From an uncultured Lachnospiraceae bacterium (GTDB taxonomy: Bacteria; Bacillota; Clostridia; Lachnospirales; Lachnospiraceae), in NCBI GenBank assembly GCA_930972465.1, contig CAKNHF010000022.1:1-51475 (forward strand): a stretch of 51,475 nt of DNA, written 5' to 3'. The notes beneath the pieces were generated by a model. It searched no databases. It was not told the origin of the DNA and worked only from the letters and a program-made list of their open reading frames with translations. The translations under genes were made by a program, and so were the position numbers. Of this stretch, positions 26,849-35,932 are shown one piece after another. The first letter of the stretch is position 1. Each line of letters begins with the position of its first letter.

Positions 26849-28543
26849 TTATTCAGTTTCTGATTTTTCCTCCGGAAGAAGACGGAGTTTTTTGCAGTAT
26901 TTCAAAAGTCGTACTCCCATCGGCAGGTCTATGATATCCTGTTCTGATAATGTTCCGATCCTGAGCACCACTACCGCATAAACCGCCACCGCGACAAAAA
27001 TAGAGATCGTCGTTGCGATAAATCTTCCTCCGATCAGCAGATCAAGTCCGAAATGCACTGCAAAGGTCACAATCCCCATAACTGCTGCTGCGATAAACGG
27101 TTTTACAAACGTCTGCATGATATCAATCTCATACCCGCATACCTTGCGGATTTTAATCTGGTTAAGAATACACATGCAGAGCGCAAAAACAATATTTCCG
27201 CCGACAAGCGCATAAACGTTCATCCGGAATACGATCATCATAATGCAGAAAGCCACAAGATGCACTCCAAGAGCAATGCCTGCGTTCTTAGCCGGAGCCG
27301 TCATGTGATTCAGTCCGTGAAGAACCGAATTCGAAACCGACGACAGACTATACAGAACCACAACAATGGCCCCCGCCATCAACAGATAGGCCGGTGTAGC
27401 GCTTGCATCGTTATAGAGGAGCACCATCAGAGGCGATGCAAGTACAAAATATCCGACACAGCTTGGAATTGCAATTACCATGGTAAGCCGGAACGTCTGA
27501 TTGATCTTATTATGTATCTGTTTTTCTGTACCATTGGCGACGACTGCCGTAAGGCTTGGCACCACAGATGCTCCAAGCGCGTTGGCAATGGCCATGGGGA
27601 CATTGATCAAAGTATCATATTTTCCGGTATAAATGCCCTGCAGAGCCATATATTCCTGTTCCACATATCCCTGTGAACTCATGACATGATTAAAGATCGT
27701 AAGATCGATGATCTGATTTATATTGTAAACTGCTGTACTGAAAATGACCGGTACTGCGGTAAAGATCAGAGCCTTCAGTATGAGAGAATAACTTTCCTGA
27801 TGTCTGGATCGGTCACGCTTCAGCTGCTTCTTGATTACGCTTTTGTAAAGACATAACACAAACAGAAGAAACAGGAGCCCGGCAAGCGCTCCCAATACGG
27901 TTCCCAGTGTACTCCCCGCGGCGCCGTACGCAGAACCGAGGAGTTCCTCTCCCGTCTCCTGCCCTGCCCGGTTTCCCACACTGATCAATATGCTTGCGCC
28001 GACAATGCTGACAACCGCATTGACAATCTGTTCCAGAATCTGGGAAACTGCAGTGGGAACCATTGTTCCCAATCCCTGAAAATATCCCCGTATTACCGCC
28101 ATCACCGCGACAATGAGAAGACCCGGAGCCAGTACTCTGAGGGCGTAAACGCTCAATGGAGAGCGCATTGCATAAGTAGAAATTGCTCCTGCGCCGAAGA
28201 AGATTGCCAGAGAGATGACAAGGCCCACAACAAACGCAAATGCAAGAGAGCATATAAACACGCGGAACGCATTTCTTCTCTGACGTACCGCCAGTCTTGC
28301 GGAAACCAGTTTTGACACTGCGGTAGGAAGGCTGAATGACGACAGCATCAGCGCGATTGCATAGACCTGATACGCATAGCCGTAAAATCCGTTTCCCTCA
28401 TCCCCCAGAATATTGGTCAGCGGGATCCGGTATACAACCCCTATAATCTTGGTCAGGACCGCCGCCGCCGCAAGTATCGCTCCCTGAACAAGGTAGTCGT
28501 CCTTTTTGGCATTTCGATTATTCGTCTTAGGTGTCTCAGCCAT
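26849..28543 (-). CDS. SpoVB/MurJ-like polysaccharide flippase (MOP superfamily)
   Basis: A 564-aa polytopic protein with about 14 membrane helices, MOP superfamily. N-terminal features: KIIGVVYRIPLTNILGDEG and GFYGYAYQVY, as in SpoVB/YtgP-type proteins of Firmicutes, which move lipid-linked precursors across the membrane. Either peptidoglycan lipid II or a spore-cortex role is possible; sequence alone does not decide. GGAGGA 5 nt before the ATG. It follows ybeY by 35 bp in the yqfC-yqfD-phoH-ybeY run, so it may share its sporulation setting. Confidence 0.88.
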   Translation of the reverse strand: MAETPKTNNRNAKKDDYLVQGAILAAAAVLTKIIGVVYRIPLTNILGDEGNGFYGYAYQVYAIALMLSSFSLPTAVSKLVSARLAVRQRRNAFRVFICSLAFAFVVGLVISLAIFFGAGAISTYAMRSPLSVYALRVLAPGLLIVAVMAVIRGYFQGLGTMVPTAVSQILEQIVNAVVSIVGASILISVGNRAGQETGEELLGSAYGAAGSTLGTVLGALAGLLFLLFVLCLYKSVIKKQLKRDRSRHQESYSLILKALIFTAVPVIFSTAVYNINQIIDLTIFNHVMSSQGYVEQEYMALQGIYTGKYDTLINVPMAIANALGASVVPSLTAVVANGTEKQIHNKINQTFRLTMVIAIPSCVGYFVLASPLMVLLYNDASATPAYLLMAGAIVVVLYSLSSVSNSVLHGLNHMTAPAKNAGIALGVHLVAFCIMMIVFRMNVYALVGGNIVFALCMCILNQIKIRKVCGYEIDIMQTFVKPFIAAAVMGIVTFAVHFGLDLLIGGRFIATTISIFVAVAVYAVVVLRIGTLSEQDIIDLPMGVRLLKYCKKLRLLPEEKSETE

Positions 28544-28578
28544 AAATGTCCTCCTTATATCCTTCGCATCGGAAATAG

Positions 28579-29076
28579 TCAGCGCAGAATATTCACTTTC
28601 TGCATGATAATACGCTGTCTCTCCTCCATCATATGTCTTTCCTCTTCCTCCATATGGTCATATCCGAAAAGATGGAGCATACTGTGAGCAATCAGAAATG
28701 CATATTCCCGTTTCGGTTCATGACCGTACTGCTCAGCCTGAGAAAGAACTTTATTCTTTGAAATTACGATATCCCCCAGCAGCAGTTCTCCGGATTCGGG
28801 ATTGAAAATATCATCCCTCTCCTCGTCAATACCGGAAAAGTCCCCCGGTCTTCCATATTCGATCATGGGAAATGACAGCACATCCGTCGGCCGGTCAATC
28901 TGACGGAATTCCAGATTCATCCTGTGGATCTCCTCATCCGTTGTAAGCAGAAGATTGACTTCGGCCTCGTAGGGACACTGCTCCACTTCAAGAGCCGCCG
29001 AGACGACCAACTCAGCTGTCTCTTTTATGTCAAACGGAAGTCTGATCTCCCCCTCTTCTTCTATAAACAGGCTCAT
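28579..29076 (-). CDS. ybeY: rRNA maturation endoribonuclease YbeY
   Basis: Zinc-dependent endoribonuclease in 16S rRNA maturation and ribosome quality control. The 165-aa protein has the UPF0054 signature HSMLHLFGYDH, giving the three zinc histidines, and RPTDVLSFPM upstream. Its ATG overlaps the phoH stop (ATGA), and its ribosome site AGGAG lies within phoH, so it is translationally coupled. The phoH-ybeY order is conserved in bacteria. Confidence 0.96.
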   Translation of the reverse strand: MSLFIEEEGEIRLPFDIKETAELVVSAALEVEQCPYEAEVNLLLTTDEEIHRMNLEFRQIDRPTDVLSFPMIEYGRPGDFSGIDEERDDIFNPESGELLLGDIVISKNKVLSQAEQYGHEPKREYAFLIAHSMLHLFGYDHMEEEERHMMEERQRIIMQKVNILR

Positions 29077-30065
29077 GCTTTTCTCCTTCTTCCGCTCTTG
29101 GATCCTGCGGATTTCTTTTCGTATTCTTCATATGCTTTCACAATCTTCTGAACAAGAGGATGTCTCACCACATCTTTGCTTGTAAGTGTACAGATACTGA
29201 TGCCCTCCAGTCCTTTGACCACTTTGACGGCCACATCCAGACCCGACACCGTTCCTGAGGGCAGATCCTTCTGTGTCGAGTCACCAGTGATCACGACTTT
29301 TGACCCGAACCCGATACGGGTGAGGAACATCTTCATCTGCGCAGGCGTCGTATTCTGCGCTTCGTCCAGTATGATAAAGGCATTGTCCAGCGTCCTGCCC
29401 CGCATATAGGCAAGGGGAGCTACCTCGATCAGTCCTTTTTCAGAATTTCTCAGAAAACCGTCCGCCCCCATAATCTCATAGAGAGCGTCATAGAGCGGCC
29501 TTAAATAAGGATCAATCTTGCTCTGAAGATCTCCTGGGAGAAATCCAAGTTTTTCACCGGCCTCAATTGCAGGGCGTGTGAGAATGATCCGGTTCACCTC
29601 ATTCCGCTTGAAAGCGGTTATCGCCATTGCCATTGCAAGATAGGTCTTCCCGGTTCCGGCCGGTCCAAGCCCGAACGTAATCATGTCATCTCTTATCGCA
29701 TCCACATATCTCTTCTGCCCCAGTGTTTTCGGCTTAATGGGCTTTCCCTGGAGAGTATGGCAGATCAGGTCCTTATCAATTGCAACAATTCCCTCTTCCT
29801 GATCTTCAAAAACAAGAGAAATGGCATAATCCACATTTTGCTCCGTGATCGTATTTCCTCTTTTTGAAAGCTCAACAAGCTGAGTGAGGATACGGAGTAC
29901 CTTCTGAGCAGCACTGTTCTCTCCAACGATCTTTGTCGTTCCGTCTCTTGCGATCAACGTAACATGAAACGTTCTTTCGAGCTTTTTTACATATGCATCA
30001 AACTGGCCAAACACATTCATCTCATGCTCAGCCGGTATATCAATCATCAGTTCCGACAGACTCAT
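29073..30065 (-). CDS. phoH: PhoH family ATPase
   Basis: Cytosolic P-loop ATPase of the PhoH family, probably RNA-associated, working with YbeY. The 330-aa protein has an N-terminal KH-like RNA-binding region (to about residue 110), Walker A GPAGTGKTYLA, and Walker B FIILDEAQNTTPAQ, with the family motif TRPAIEAGEKLGFLPG. The ATG overlaps the yqfD stop (ATGA), with GGAAAG upstream. Confidence 0.95.
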   Translation of the reverse strand: MSLSELMIDIPAEHEMNVFGQFDAYVKKLERTFHVTLIARDGTTKIVGENSAAQKVLRILTQLVELSKRGNTITEQNVDYAISLVFEDQEEGIVAIDKDLICHTLQGKPIKPKTLGQKRYVDAIRDDMITFGLGPAGTGKTYLAMAMAITAFKRNEVNRIILTRPAIEAGEKLGFLPGDLQSKIDPYLRPLYDALYEIMGADGFLRNSEKGLIEVAPLAYMRGRTLDNAFIILDEAQNTTPAQMKMFLTRIGFGSKVVITGDSTQKDLPSGTVSGLDVAVKVVKGLEGISICTLTSKDVVRHPLVQKIVKAYEEYEKKSAGSKSGRRRKA

Positions 30066-31291
30066 TTAAGTTCTTCTTTCCTTTCAATCGTTAATATTTC
30101 TGTGTCAGTTTCCTCTGCAATCTTCTGATTCAGATAAAGTATCCCGGAAGCCCTGGCCGAAGCCGCATCCATGTGTATTTTAACACTATTTTCCCGGATT
30201 TGGATACCTTTTTCCTCCAAATTCCGGCAAAACTGCTCAAATCTTCCGGTCAGCTCCTGACGTATTTCTTCCTCGGTATATTTTTTCTTCTGAAAAGAGT
30301 AAGATTCCGCAGTCTCATATCCGTAAGAAAGCGGCAGATAAAAATTTTCTCCGAGTTTGATCTGTCTCTCCCATGCGGTCAGATCCGCGTGGGGATACCT
30401 GTTCTTCACCGTACCTGCAGAGAGCTCCCAGCCGGAAATATTCACATAGAATCGATATCTCTTTTTCCCATCATATATCTTTTCCTGATAAGTCAGCGGC
30501 ATTGAGTCATTATACTCCATTTCCGTATCAGCATAAATATCTGCATCCGAATGCTGATACTGATATCCTGTAACTTCCCCGCTGTCATCCAGTACATCGA
30601 TACGTCCGGACACAAGAAGATCGCCTGCTTTTACTTCATCGCCGACATGTACCTGAGGGACCCCCGCACGGGTAACGATCCCGGTAATCACACCATTGCT
30701 TCCGGCAATCAGATCCACCGGTGTGTCGTCCTCTGCTGTCTCCTCTGTAAAAGTATCTTCATTTTCTTTGATCTGAATCTTTAATCGGCTTCCGTCAACA
30801 GATGCGGAAACCCATACTATATCATTATATTCCTTTCTGATATCTTTTACAATACCGGAGCAGTCAACCCGGCTTTTCAGCATAAAAGGCGTAATATCGT
30901 TTGACGCCAGAAATTCAATCAGTGTTTCATCTGTCCATTTTTCATTTCCTTCAAAATGAATGTCCCATATGAAAAGGGAATATGCTTTCAGAAGAATAAT
31001 ACAGAAAAAGATTCCAGCAAAAAGCAGTTTTCTCCTGCGATAATGCTTGACAAAAAAAGGAAATCCGCATTTCTCGATAATCACAGCCCGTGTACGGGTT
31101 TTTCTTGCAAAAGGGCGGATCTTTCTGAAACCCGAAAGACTCATATACATCTCATATGCATTTCCTGCCGGAGAAAGCTCCCATATAAGAATATGATGAA
31201 AGCAGCAGAGATTCAGAAAACGTTCCGGGGAATATCCTTCAACACGGATTTTGACATATCCTCTGAGCCACCGGAGGAATGAACGTATCAA
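30062..31291 (-). CDS. yqfD: Sporulation protein YqfD
   Basis: Sigma-E-controlled sporulation protein in B. subtilis, YqfD family; molecular role unknown. The 409-aa protein has an N-terminal cytoplasmic part, one membrane helix (LLFAGIFFCIILLKAYSLF, about residues 90-108), then a large extracytoplasmic region with a POTRA-like start (FEGNEKWTDETLIEFL). The start codon is TTG at 31291, preceded by GGGAGG at 8 nt and overlapping the yqfC stop (TTGA). It lies directly before phoH, as in other spore formers. Confidence 0.92.
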   Translation of the reverse strand: MIRSFLRWLRGYVKIRVEGYSPERFLNLCCFHHILIWELSPAGNAYEMYMSLSGFRKIRPFARKTRTRAVIIEKCGFPFFVKHYRRRKLLFAGIFFCIILLKAYSLFIWDIHFEGNEKWTDETLIEFLASNDITPFMLKSRVDCSGIVKDIRKEYNDIVWVSASVDGSRLKIQIKENEDTFTEETAEDDTPVDLIAGSNGVITGIVTRAGVPQVHVGDEVKAGDLLVSGRIDVLDDSGEVTGYQYQHSDADIYADTEMEYNDSMPLTYQEKIYDGKKRYRFYVNISGWELSAGTVKNRYPHADLTAWERQIKLGENFYLPLSYGYETAESYSFQKKKYTEEEIRQELTGRFEQFCRNLEEKGIQIRENSVKIHMDAASARASGILYLNQKIAEETDTEILTIERKEELK

Positions 31292-31575
31292 TCTTTTTTC
31301 CTCCCTTCACCGAATTCAAGAGAAACCAATCTTCCTTTGATCTTCATTTCGTCATTTGTATAGTATTCGATCTGAAGACGTTTTCCGGTGAGTCTTACCT
31401 GTCCGCTTTTCGTCTGTACCCGGATCAGAGTGTCTGTATATTCTATGATTCCTCGATAATTTTCTATGCATACCTCGTTTCTGCCGAGTATTGTAATAAC
31501 CGATGCCCCCAGCACTACATCCTTCGGCATACTTGCAGCCGATGCCAGCCGTTCGCGGATATGATCTCTTTCCAT
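31288..31575 (-). CDS. yqfC: YabP/YqfC family sporulation protein
   Basis: A 95-aa YqfC-type protein: MPKDVVLGASVITILG, EVCIENYRGIIEYTD and the ending strand MKIKGRLVSLEF are family landmarks. In B. subtilis, yqfC-yqfD are transcribed by sigma-E. The ATG at 31575 fits homologue length; another ATG at 31590 has AAAAGG only 3-4 nt upstream. A CATATACT hexamer-like run about 25 bp upstream resembles a sigma-E -10, a weak suggestion only. The stop overlaps the yqfD start. Confidence 0.88.
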   Translation of the reverse strand: MERDHIRERLASAASMPKDVVLGASVITILGRNEVCIENYRGIIEYTDTLIRVQTKSGQVRLTGKRLQIEYYTNDEMKIKGRLVSLEFGEGRKKD

Positions 31576-31644
31576 AAAAATGCCACACATACGCCTTTTA
31601 TAATCAGTATATGTGCAGCACTTTCTGTCCTATGCTTTTGTTCT

Positions 31645-32949
31645 TTATTCAATAATTCCTTTAATCAGCGGCTCAAGCAGAGGTTTTTCCTCAGAGAATT
31701 CATATGCCTGAAGAAGGCGCTCCTTTGCCTCATTCAGCTTTTCCGGACTGTTCGCGTGAATCACCGCAATCGGCTCGCCTGTACAGACAAAGTCCCCTTT
31801 CTTCCGGAGCAGAATCACTCCCACAGCAAGATCGATCTCACTATCTTTTTTCTCTCTTCCGCCTCCGAGGAGAAGGCAGATCCGTCCGATCTCTTCCGTG
31901 TGAATATTGCTTACATAGCCTTCCTTTTCCGAATATACTTCCTCCTGATATTCGGCCCGAGGCAGAAGCTCAGGCTGTTCCGCCTCCCCCGGATCCCCTC
32001 CCTGCGCTCTGATAAACTCTTTGAATACCTGAAATGCCCGGCCGTTTTTCAGATTGCTCTCAAGAAGCGCGGCAGCCTGTTCTGTATTCTCCGCCTTTCC
32101 CGCCTTGACAGCCATAAGCGATCCCAGGGTCAGGACCAGTTCCTTCAGATCCCGGGGGCCTCCTCCCCGCAGTGTATCTATGGCTTCCTTAACTTCCAGT
32201 GCGTTTCCAACAGCGTTTCCGAGAGGCTGATCCATATCCGAGATTACAGCAGATACGTCCTTGCCGGCCAGCTTGCCGATGTTGACCATCTCTGCCGCAA
32301 GAGCTTTTGCATCTGAATATGATTTCATAAATGCCCCATCTCCGGTCTTCACATCCAGCACAATTCCGTCTGACCCGGAAGCCAGCTTCTTGCTCATGAT
32401 GCTGGAAGCGATCAGGGACATCTGATCAACCGTCCCTGTCACATCTCTCAGAGCATAAAGCTTCTTGTCCGCCGGAGCAAGATCTGCTGTCTGACCGGCA
32501 ATAGCAATGTGTATTGTGTTCACATTGCGGATAAATTCTTCTGTTGTCAGGTTTGTTCTGAATCCGGCAAAACTCTCCAGTTTGTCAATAGTTCCTCCGG
32601 TATGTCCCAGCCCTCTGCCTGACATCTTCGCAACAGGAACGCCGAGAGAGGCTACAAGGGGCGCAAGCACAAGTGATGTCTTATCCCCCACACCGCCCGT
32701 ACTGTGCTTGTCCACCTTGATTCCATGGATCTCTGACAGGTTCAGCATATCTCCGCTGTGCGCCATGGCAAGAGTCAGTTCCTTTGTCTCCTCGTCGGTC
32801 ATTCCCACAAAGCAGATTGCCATCATCATGGCAGACATCTGATAATCCGGGATGTTCTCATCGGTATATTCCCGGATCATCCATCGTATCTCTTTATCCG
32901 TCAGTTCACCGCCCCGTTTTTTCTTTACGATCAGGTCATACATATTCAT
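31645..32949 (-). CDS. pdp: Pyrimidine-nucleoside phosphorylase
   Basis: Phosphorolysis of uridine, thymidine and deoxyuridine to base plus (deoxy)ribose-1-phosphate. The 434-aa protein has the family signature KMSGRGLGHTGGTIDKLES (about residues 106-124), the phosphate-binding DKHSTGGVGDK loop and the C-terminal biotinyl-like fold. Typical length for the NP-II family. The upstream GGAAGGGGG serves as ribosome site; ATG at 32949 or 32943. It ends 54-70 bp before yqfC, and whether they share a transcript is unclear. Confidence 0.95.
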   Translation of the reverse strand: MNMYDLIVKKKRGGELTDKEIRWMIREYTDENIPDYQMSAMMMAICFVGMTDEETKELTLAMAHSGDMLNLSEIHGIKVDKHSTGGVGDKTSLVLAPLVASLGVPVAKMSGRGLGHTGGTIDKLESFAGFRTNLTTEEFIRNVNTIHIAIAGQTADLAPADKKLYALRDVTGTVDQMSLIASSIMSKKLASGSDGIVLDVKTGDGAFMKSYSDAKALAAEMVNIGKLAGKDVSAVISDMDQPLGNAVGNALEVKEAIDTLRGGGPRDLKELVLTLGSLMAVKAGKAENTEQAAALLESNLKNGRAFQVFKEFIRAQGGDPGEAEQPELLPRAEYQEEVYSEKEGYVSNIHTEEIGRICLLLGGGREKKDSEIDLAVGVILLRKKGDFVCTGEPIAVIHANSPEKLNEAKERLLQAYEFSEEKPLLEPLIKGIIE

Positions 32950-32993
32950 GGGTTAACGCCCCCTTCCCGTCAATTTTAACTCATTTCAGCTTT

Positions 32994-33290
32994 TTAATAA
33001 TCCAGGCAGGCGCGCTCTGTCACAAAAGGACGCACATAAGTGTCCGCCACGGCCACATGTGCCGGGTGGGTCGCATAAACAGAAATATCCTTCGCTTTCT
33101 CAAGGGTGGTGACCAGCGCCACATCATGGGTACTGGACGGGAGAGGCTCCTCTACGAATTCCACCGTAAGCAGTCCGGGTACTTTTCCGATGAGTCCTTC
33201 CAGGTTTTCCTTCATCGCCTTCTTCAGCTCCGGCTTTCTCTCCTCCTCAATCTCAGGTTTGAATTTCCACATTACAATATGATGTACCAT
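32994..33290 (-). CDS. Dabb family (stress-responsive alpha/beta barrel) protein
   Basis: A 98-aa ferredoxin-like barrel protein: MVHHIVMWKFKPEIEEE at the start and HPAHVAVADTYVRPFVTERA near the end are the Dabb family landmarks, including the central H-P-x-H. Such proteins form dimeric barrels; roles range from stress proteins to cyclases, and this one is unassigned. GGAGGAG 7 nt before the ATG. A possible promoter lies at 33335-33364, and pdp is 45 bp downstream. Confidence 0.85.
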   Translation of the reverse strand: MVHHIVMWKFKPEIEEERKPELKKAMKENLEGLIGKVPGLLTVEFVEEPLPSSTHDVALVTTLEKAKDISVYATHPAHVAVADTYVRPFVTERACLDY

Positions 33291-33334
33291 TTTTCTCTCC
33301 TCCTACTTATCAGTTAATATTTTTCCTGTTCTTT

Positions 33335-33364
33335 TTATAAGCCCTGTGCCAGGTATAAAGTCAA
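33335..33364 (-). promoter_or_regulatory. Probable sigma-A promoter for the Dabb gene
   Basis: Minus strand TTGACT (33364-33359), 18-bp spacer, TTATAA (33340-33335); a TATAAA at 33339-33334 gives 19 bp. The -35 is near consensus and the spacing is slightly long. Confidence 0.45.
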
Positions 33365-33379
33365 TAAAGTATTCCTGAT

Positions 33380-33877
33380 TTATTTCTTTTTTCGTTCTTT
33401 TCCGGTAAAGTCTTCCACGTCGATGCAAAATACGGCGGTCCGCTCCAGCATTTCCGGGCGGAAACGGATCTCTGCATCCGGCGCCAGATGCTCCATGATC
33501 TTTGTCAGCGCATGGATCTGTTTCTCTTTCTCCGTCAGCACATGGATCCTTCCGTTCCCCATAATGCTCCGGTAAGCATAAGAATAGCTGCAGGTGTAAT
33601 CCCCGGTGATCACTTCATGACAGCAGTCCATCTCCACCGCCACAGACGCATTCTTCGCGAAAGCCTCTGCTTTCCGCCCTTCTTTTGCGCCGTGAATGTA
33701 CAGTCTCAGATGCATCTTCCCGCCTATGTTCTCAAGCTCATAGCCGTAATTAACCGGAACAATGAACATGCCGTCCTCATCGAAACCTCCAAGCCGTACC
33801 ACATCGCACTCTTCAAGAATCTCTCTCAGTATTTCTTCATCCTTGATCTCTCTTTTAAAAAGACGCATCGGCCTCAT
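33380..33877 (-). CDS. NimA-like pyridoxamine 5'-phosphate oxidase family protein
   Basis: FMN-binding split-barrel protein of about 165 aa, related to 5-nitroimidazole reductase NimA and many clostridial flavoproteins. Seen: DVVRLGGFDEDGMFIVPVNY near the N terminus, LYIHGAKEGRKAEA (the H-G-A-x-x-G-x-K motif) and VAVEMD. A cofactor role is likely; nitroimidazole resistance cannot be claimed. Two consecutive ATGs: the second (33877) sits 6 nt from AAGGAG, the first (33880) only 3 nt. Confidence 0.85.
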   Translation of the reverse strand: MRPMRLFKREIKDEEILREILEECDVVRLGGFDEDGMFIVPVNYGYELENIGGKMHLRLYIHGAKEGRKAEAFAKNASVAVEMDCCHEVITGDYTCSYSYAYRSIMGNGRIHVLTEKEKQIHALTKIMEHLAPDAEIRFRPEMLERTAVFCIDVEDFTGKERKKK

Positions 33878-33920
33878 CATGTACTCCTTCTTTCTCTCTT
33901 ATTTACGGGTAAAACAGGCA

Positions 33921-34547
33921 TCACCTCTGGATGAAAACATTCAATATCATCAGAAGCAGAATAACGACAAATATGATCTGGCTCAATCTTCCTGATTCCA
34001 GATGTACCTCCTCGAATTCACGGGGATAATCAAAAATATCCGGATCATTTTTATGCTCTTTCCACTGAAAATCCTCCAGATAATGTTTCCATCCACTCCG
34101 ATCCGTATAAACCGTCACTCTGTCCGAGCCAAGATATCGATGAACCGGGCGCCGGTATCCCTGACTCCGGATCCTGGTGGATATCCCTGTATCCGGATCC
34201 GTCATCTCGACTTCCAGATAATAATATCTCCGATACCTCAGTCGCCTGTGCTCACCCGATGAATAATATGGAACATCCTGGCGTGTAACCCCGACAATCC
34301 TGCCGCGGCACCGATTTCCGAAAGCAATTGCATCCGTCCTCTGCTTCCGGTAGAACAAAGCACGCCGAACAATGTTGACCGTCTGACACAGCGGCAGAAG
34401 ACCGGCAACGAGAAACAGGAACATGCTGATCTGAAATCCGCTCTTCAGTATGGTGCCGCATATCGCGCAATACCAGACAGCACTGAAAAGAGCCGTCGAA
34501 AGTACGCCTCCCATCTCTTCTTCTGCAGGGCGGATTACACGTCTCAT
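33921..34547 (-). CDS. DUF3592-like membrane protein
   Basis: A 208-aa protein with two N-terminal helices (about residues 15-35 and 38-58), a soluble beta-rich domain with RGRIVGVTRQDVPYYSSGEH and YYYLEVEM, and a C-terminal helix (IIFVVILLLMILNVFI). The pattern 'membrane helix, R-x-x-G-x-V-x-x, extracytoplasmic or cytosolic barrel, membrane helix' is that of DUF3592 proteins; the match is moderate. Function unknown. It lies 27 bp after the VanZ gene, likely one transcript. Confidence 0.6.
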   Translation of the reverse strand: MRRVIRPAEEEMGGVLSTALFSAVWYCAICGTILKSGFQISMFLFLVAGLLPLCQTVNIVRRALFYRKQRTDAIAFGNRCRGRIVGVTRQDVPYYSSGEHRRLRYRRYYYLEVEMTDPDTGISTRIRSQGYRRPVHRYLGSDRVTVYTDRSGWKHYLEDFQWKEHKNDPDIFDYPREFEEVHLESGRLSQIIFVVILLLMILNVFIQR

Positions 34548-34574
34548 TTCTGCCTACGCTCCCTTCTCCGTTTT

Positions 34575-35198
34575 TTAATACTCTTCCCATCTCCCGTGTC
34601 TTTTCCGCCGGGAACGGGACTCTATCCTTCGCTGTCTCTCCCTTTCAATCCGGCGTTCTCTTTCCAGTCTTCGCTCTCTTCTTATTCTGTGTCTCTCCAT
34701 CATTCTTGCCGGAGCAAGAAGTGTCCAGCAGACAATCCGCACGAACAGAATCCCGCAGAAGACTCCGATACTGTCGATCCCCACATCACGAACCGAGGGA
34801 CCCCTGCCTTCCACAAACGACTGGTGATATTCGTCTCCGCAGGCAAATCCCACACAGATCAGCCCCGCCACCAGCATCAGCGGAAATCCCCGGAGTCCAT
34901 ACACATAAAAAGGGAACGAGACTGTAACCGCCAGTATAAAATATTCTGTCATATGTGCCGCTTTACGGACCGGATATTCTATCTCGTACGCCAGCTCGTC
35001 GATCTCCCACTCTTCCAGATCTTTCTGCAGGACTTCATTACCGATCTCTACGATTTTATGACTTACGTCGTAGCTCAGACTGCCCGAATCCACTCCGTCC
35101 TGTGCCGAAAATGAAAAGATGATATACATCATCGCCAGCGCCGGGAGAAATGAAAACGGTTTTAATATAAAAACAATCATGTCCCTGATCATATTCAT
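34575..35198 (-). CDS. VanZ family membrane protein with basic C-terminal tail
   Basis: A 207-aa protein with about four membrane helices and the VanZ core: YIIFSFSAQ, VRKAAHMTEYFILA and DEYHQSFVEGRGPSVRDVGI. VanZ of vancomycin clusters gives teicoplanin resistance, but most VanZ-domain proteins are of unknown role. The last 40 or so residues, after the final helix, are almost entirely Arg/Glu (many R-R-x-x-R repeats) and should form a charged cytosolic helix. ATG at 35198 with AAGGGG upstream, or ATG at 35192 with better spacing. Confidence 0.85.
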   Translation of the reverse strand: MNMIRDMIVFILKPFSFLPALAMMYIIFSFSAQDGVDSGSLSYDVSHKIVEIGNEVLQKDLEEWEIDELAYEIEYPVRKAAHMTEYFILAVTVSFPFYVYGLRGFPLMLVAGLICVGFACGDEYHQSFVEGRGPSVRDVGIDSIGVFCGILFVRIVCWTLLAPARMMERHRIRRERRLERERRIERERQRRIESRSRRKRHGRWEEY

Positions 35199-35256
35199 AC
35201 ACCCCTTGTAAAAAATATGTTATATCATACTCCCGTGACCGTATAAAATCAAGTCT

Positions 35257-35892
35257 TCACTCCTTCCGGTCAAGCCGCCTGACTGCATGGGCGATCAGAA
35301 AGCCGCCTGCAAGATTGCCTGCTGTTACGCAGGCAAGAACCTTGACGACATCCAGGATATCTGCGCCGAAATTCAGCGCATAAAACGCTATGTAAAACAT
35401 ATCCGCCACGATATGTTCAAAGCCGCAGAAAACAAAAGCGGTGATAAAAAGCCATACGTAAAAGATCTAACCGAAAGATCCCTGTTTCTGCTTTGCTCCG
35501 ACCAGGACCGCAAAGGCTACGAAACACGCACACAATATTCCCAGAACAAACAGGCTCTGAGGTGTATCATCAAGCTTTGTATCTCCAACCGTTCTCACAG
35601 TCTCCCGGATCACTCCCTCAAATCTTGAAAAAAGAATAACCAGTGCCGCGATCAGTGTTCCGATCCCGTTCCCGATCCAGGACACAACAATATCGGTCCA
35701 CCGATATGTACGGTCATATACAATCAGCGGGCATACTCGTGTTATGAGCATATTGTGAAGATTCAGGACAAGAAAGATTCCTGTTGAAAAGAACAGGCTT
35801 CCGACAGTCTTATTCGGAATGGACAGATATACCATTGCTCCCATCGAAATGAAAATTCCTGCCATAATACTGCTGATCCATTTTTCTCTCAT
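35257..35892 (-). pseudogene. Formate/nitrite transporter family gene with in-frame TAG codon
   Basis: Pentameric anion-channel family (FocA/NirC-like). From the ATG at 35892 (AGGAG 8 nt upstream) the frame codes 141 residues, then TAG at 35469-35467, then 69 further codons in the same frame to TGA at 35259-35257. The two halves are contiguous family sequence: ILCACFVAFAVLVGAK before the stop and FITAFVFCGFEHIVADMFYI (the conserved GFEH block) after it. The TAG lies where the family commonly has Lys in a G-K-I context, so one AAG-to-TAG change explains it. TAG is an ordinary stop elsewhere in the window (minC, mrdA). Without readthrough the product lacks the last helices and is not functional. 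Confidence 0.8.
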
Positions 35893-35932
35893 AATTAAAT
35901 TTCTCCTCGTCTGTTTTTTCACAGTCCCACCA

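Noticed and set aside
31279-32316. A 345-codon plus-strand open frame across pdp and yqfC
   Set aside because: It overlaps well-supported minus-strand genes, has no recognisable family and no ribosome site.
35467-35469. Pyrrolysine or reassigned TAG as the main explanation for the interrupted transporter
   Set aside because: TAG serves as a normal stop in minC and mrdA, no Pyl genes are in the window, and a single nonsense change is simpler. Kept only as a test in the finding.
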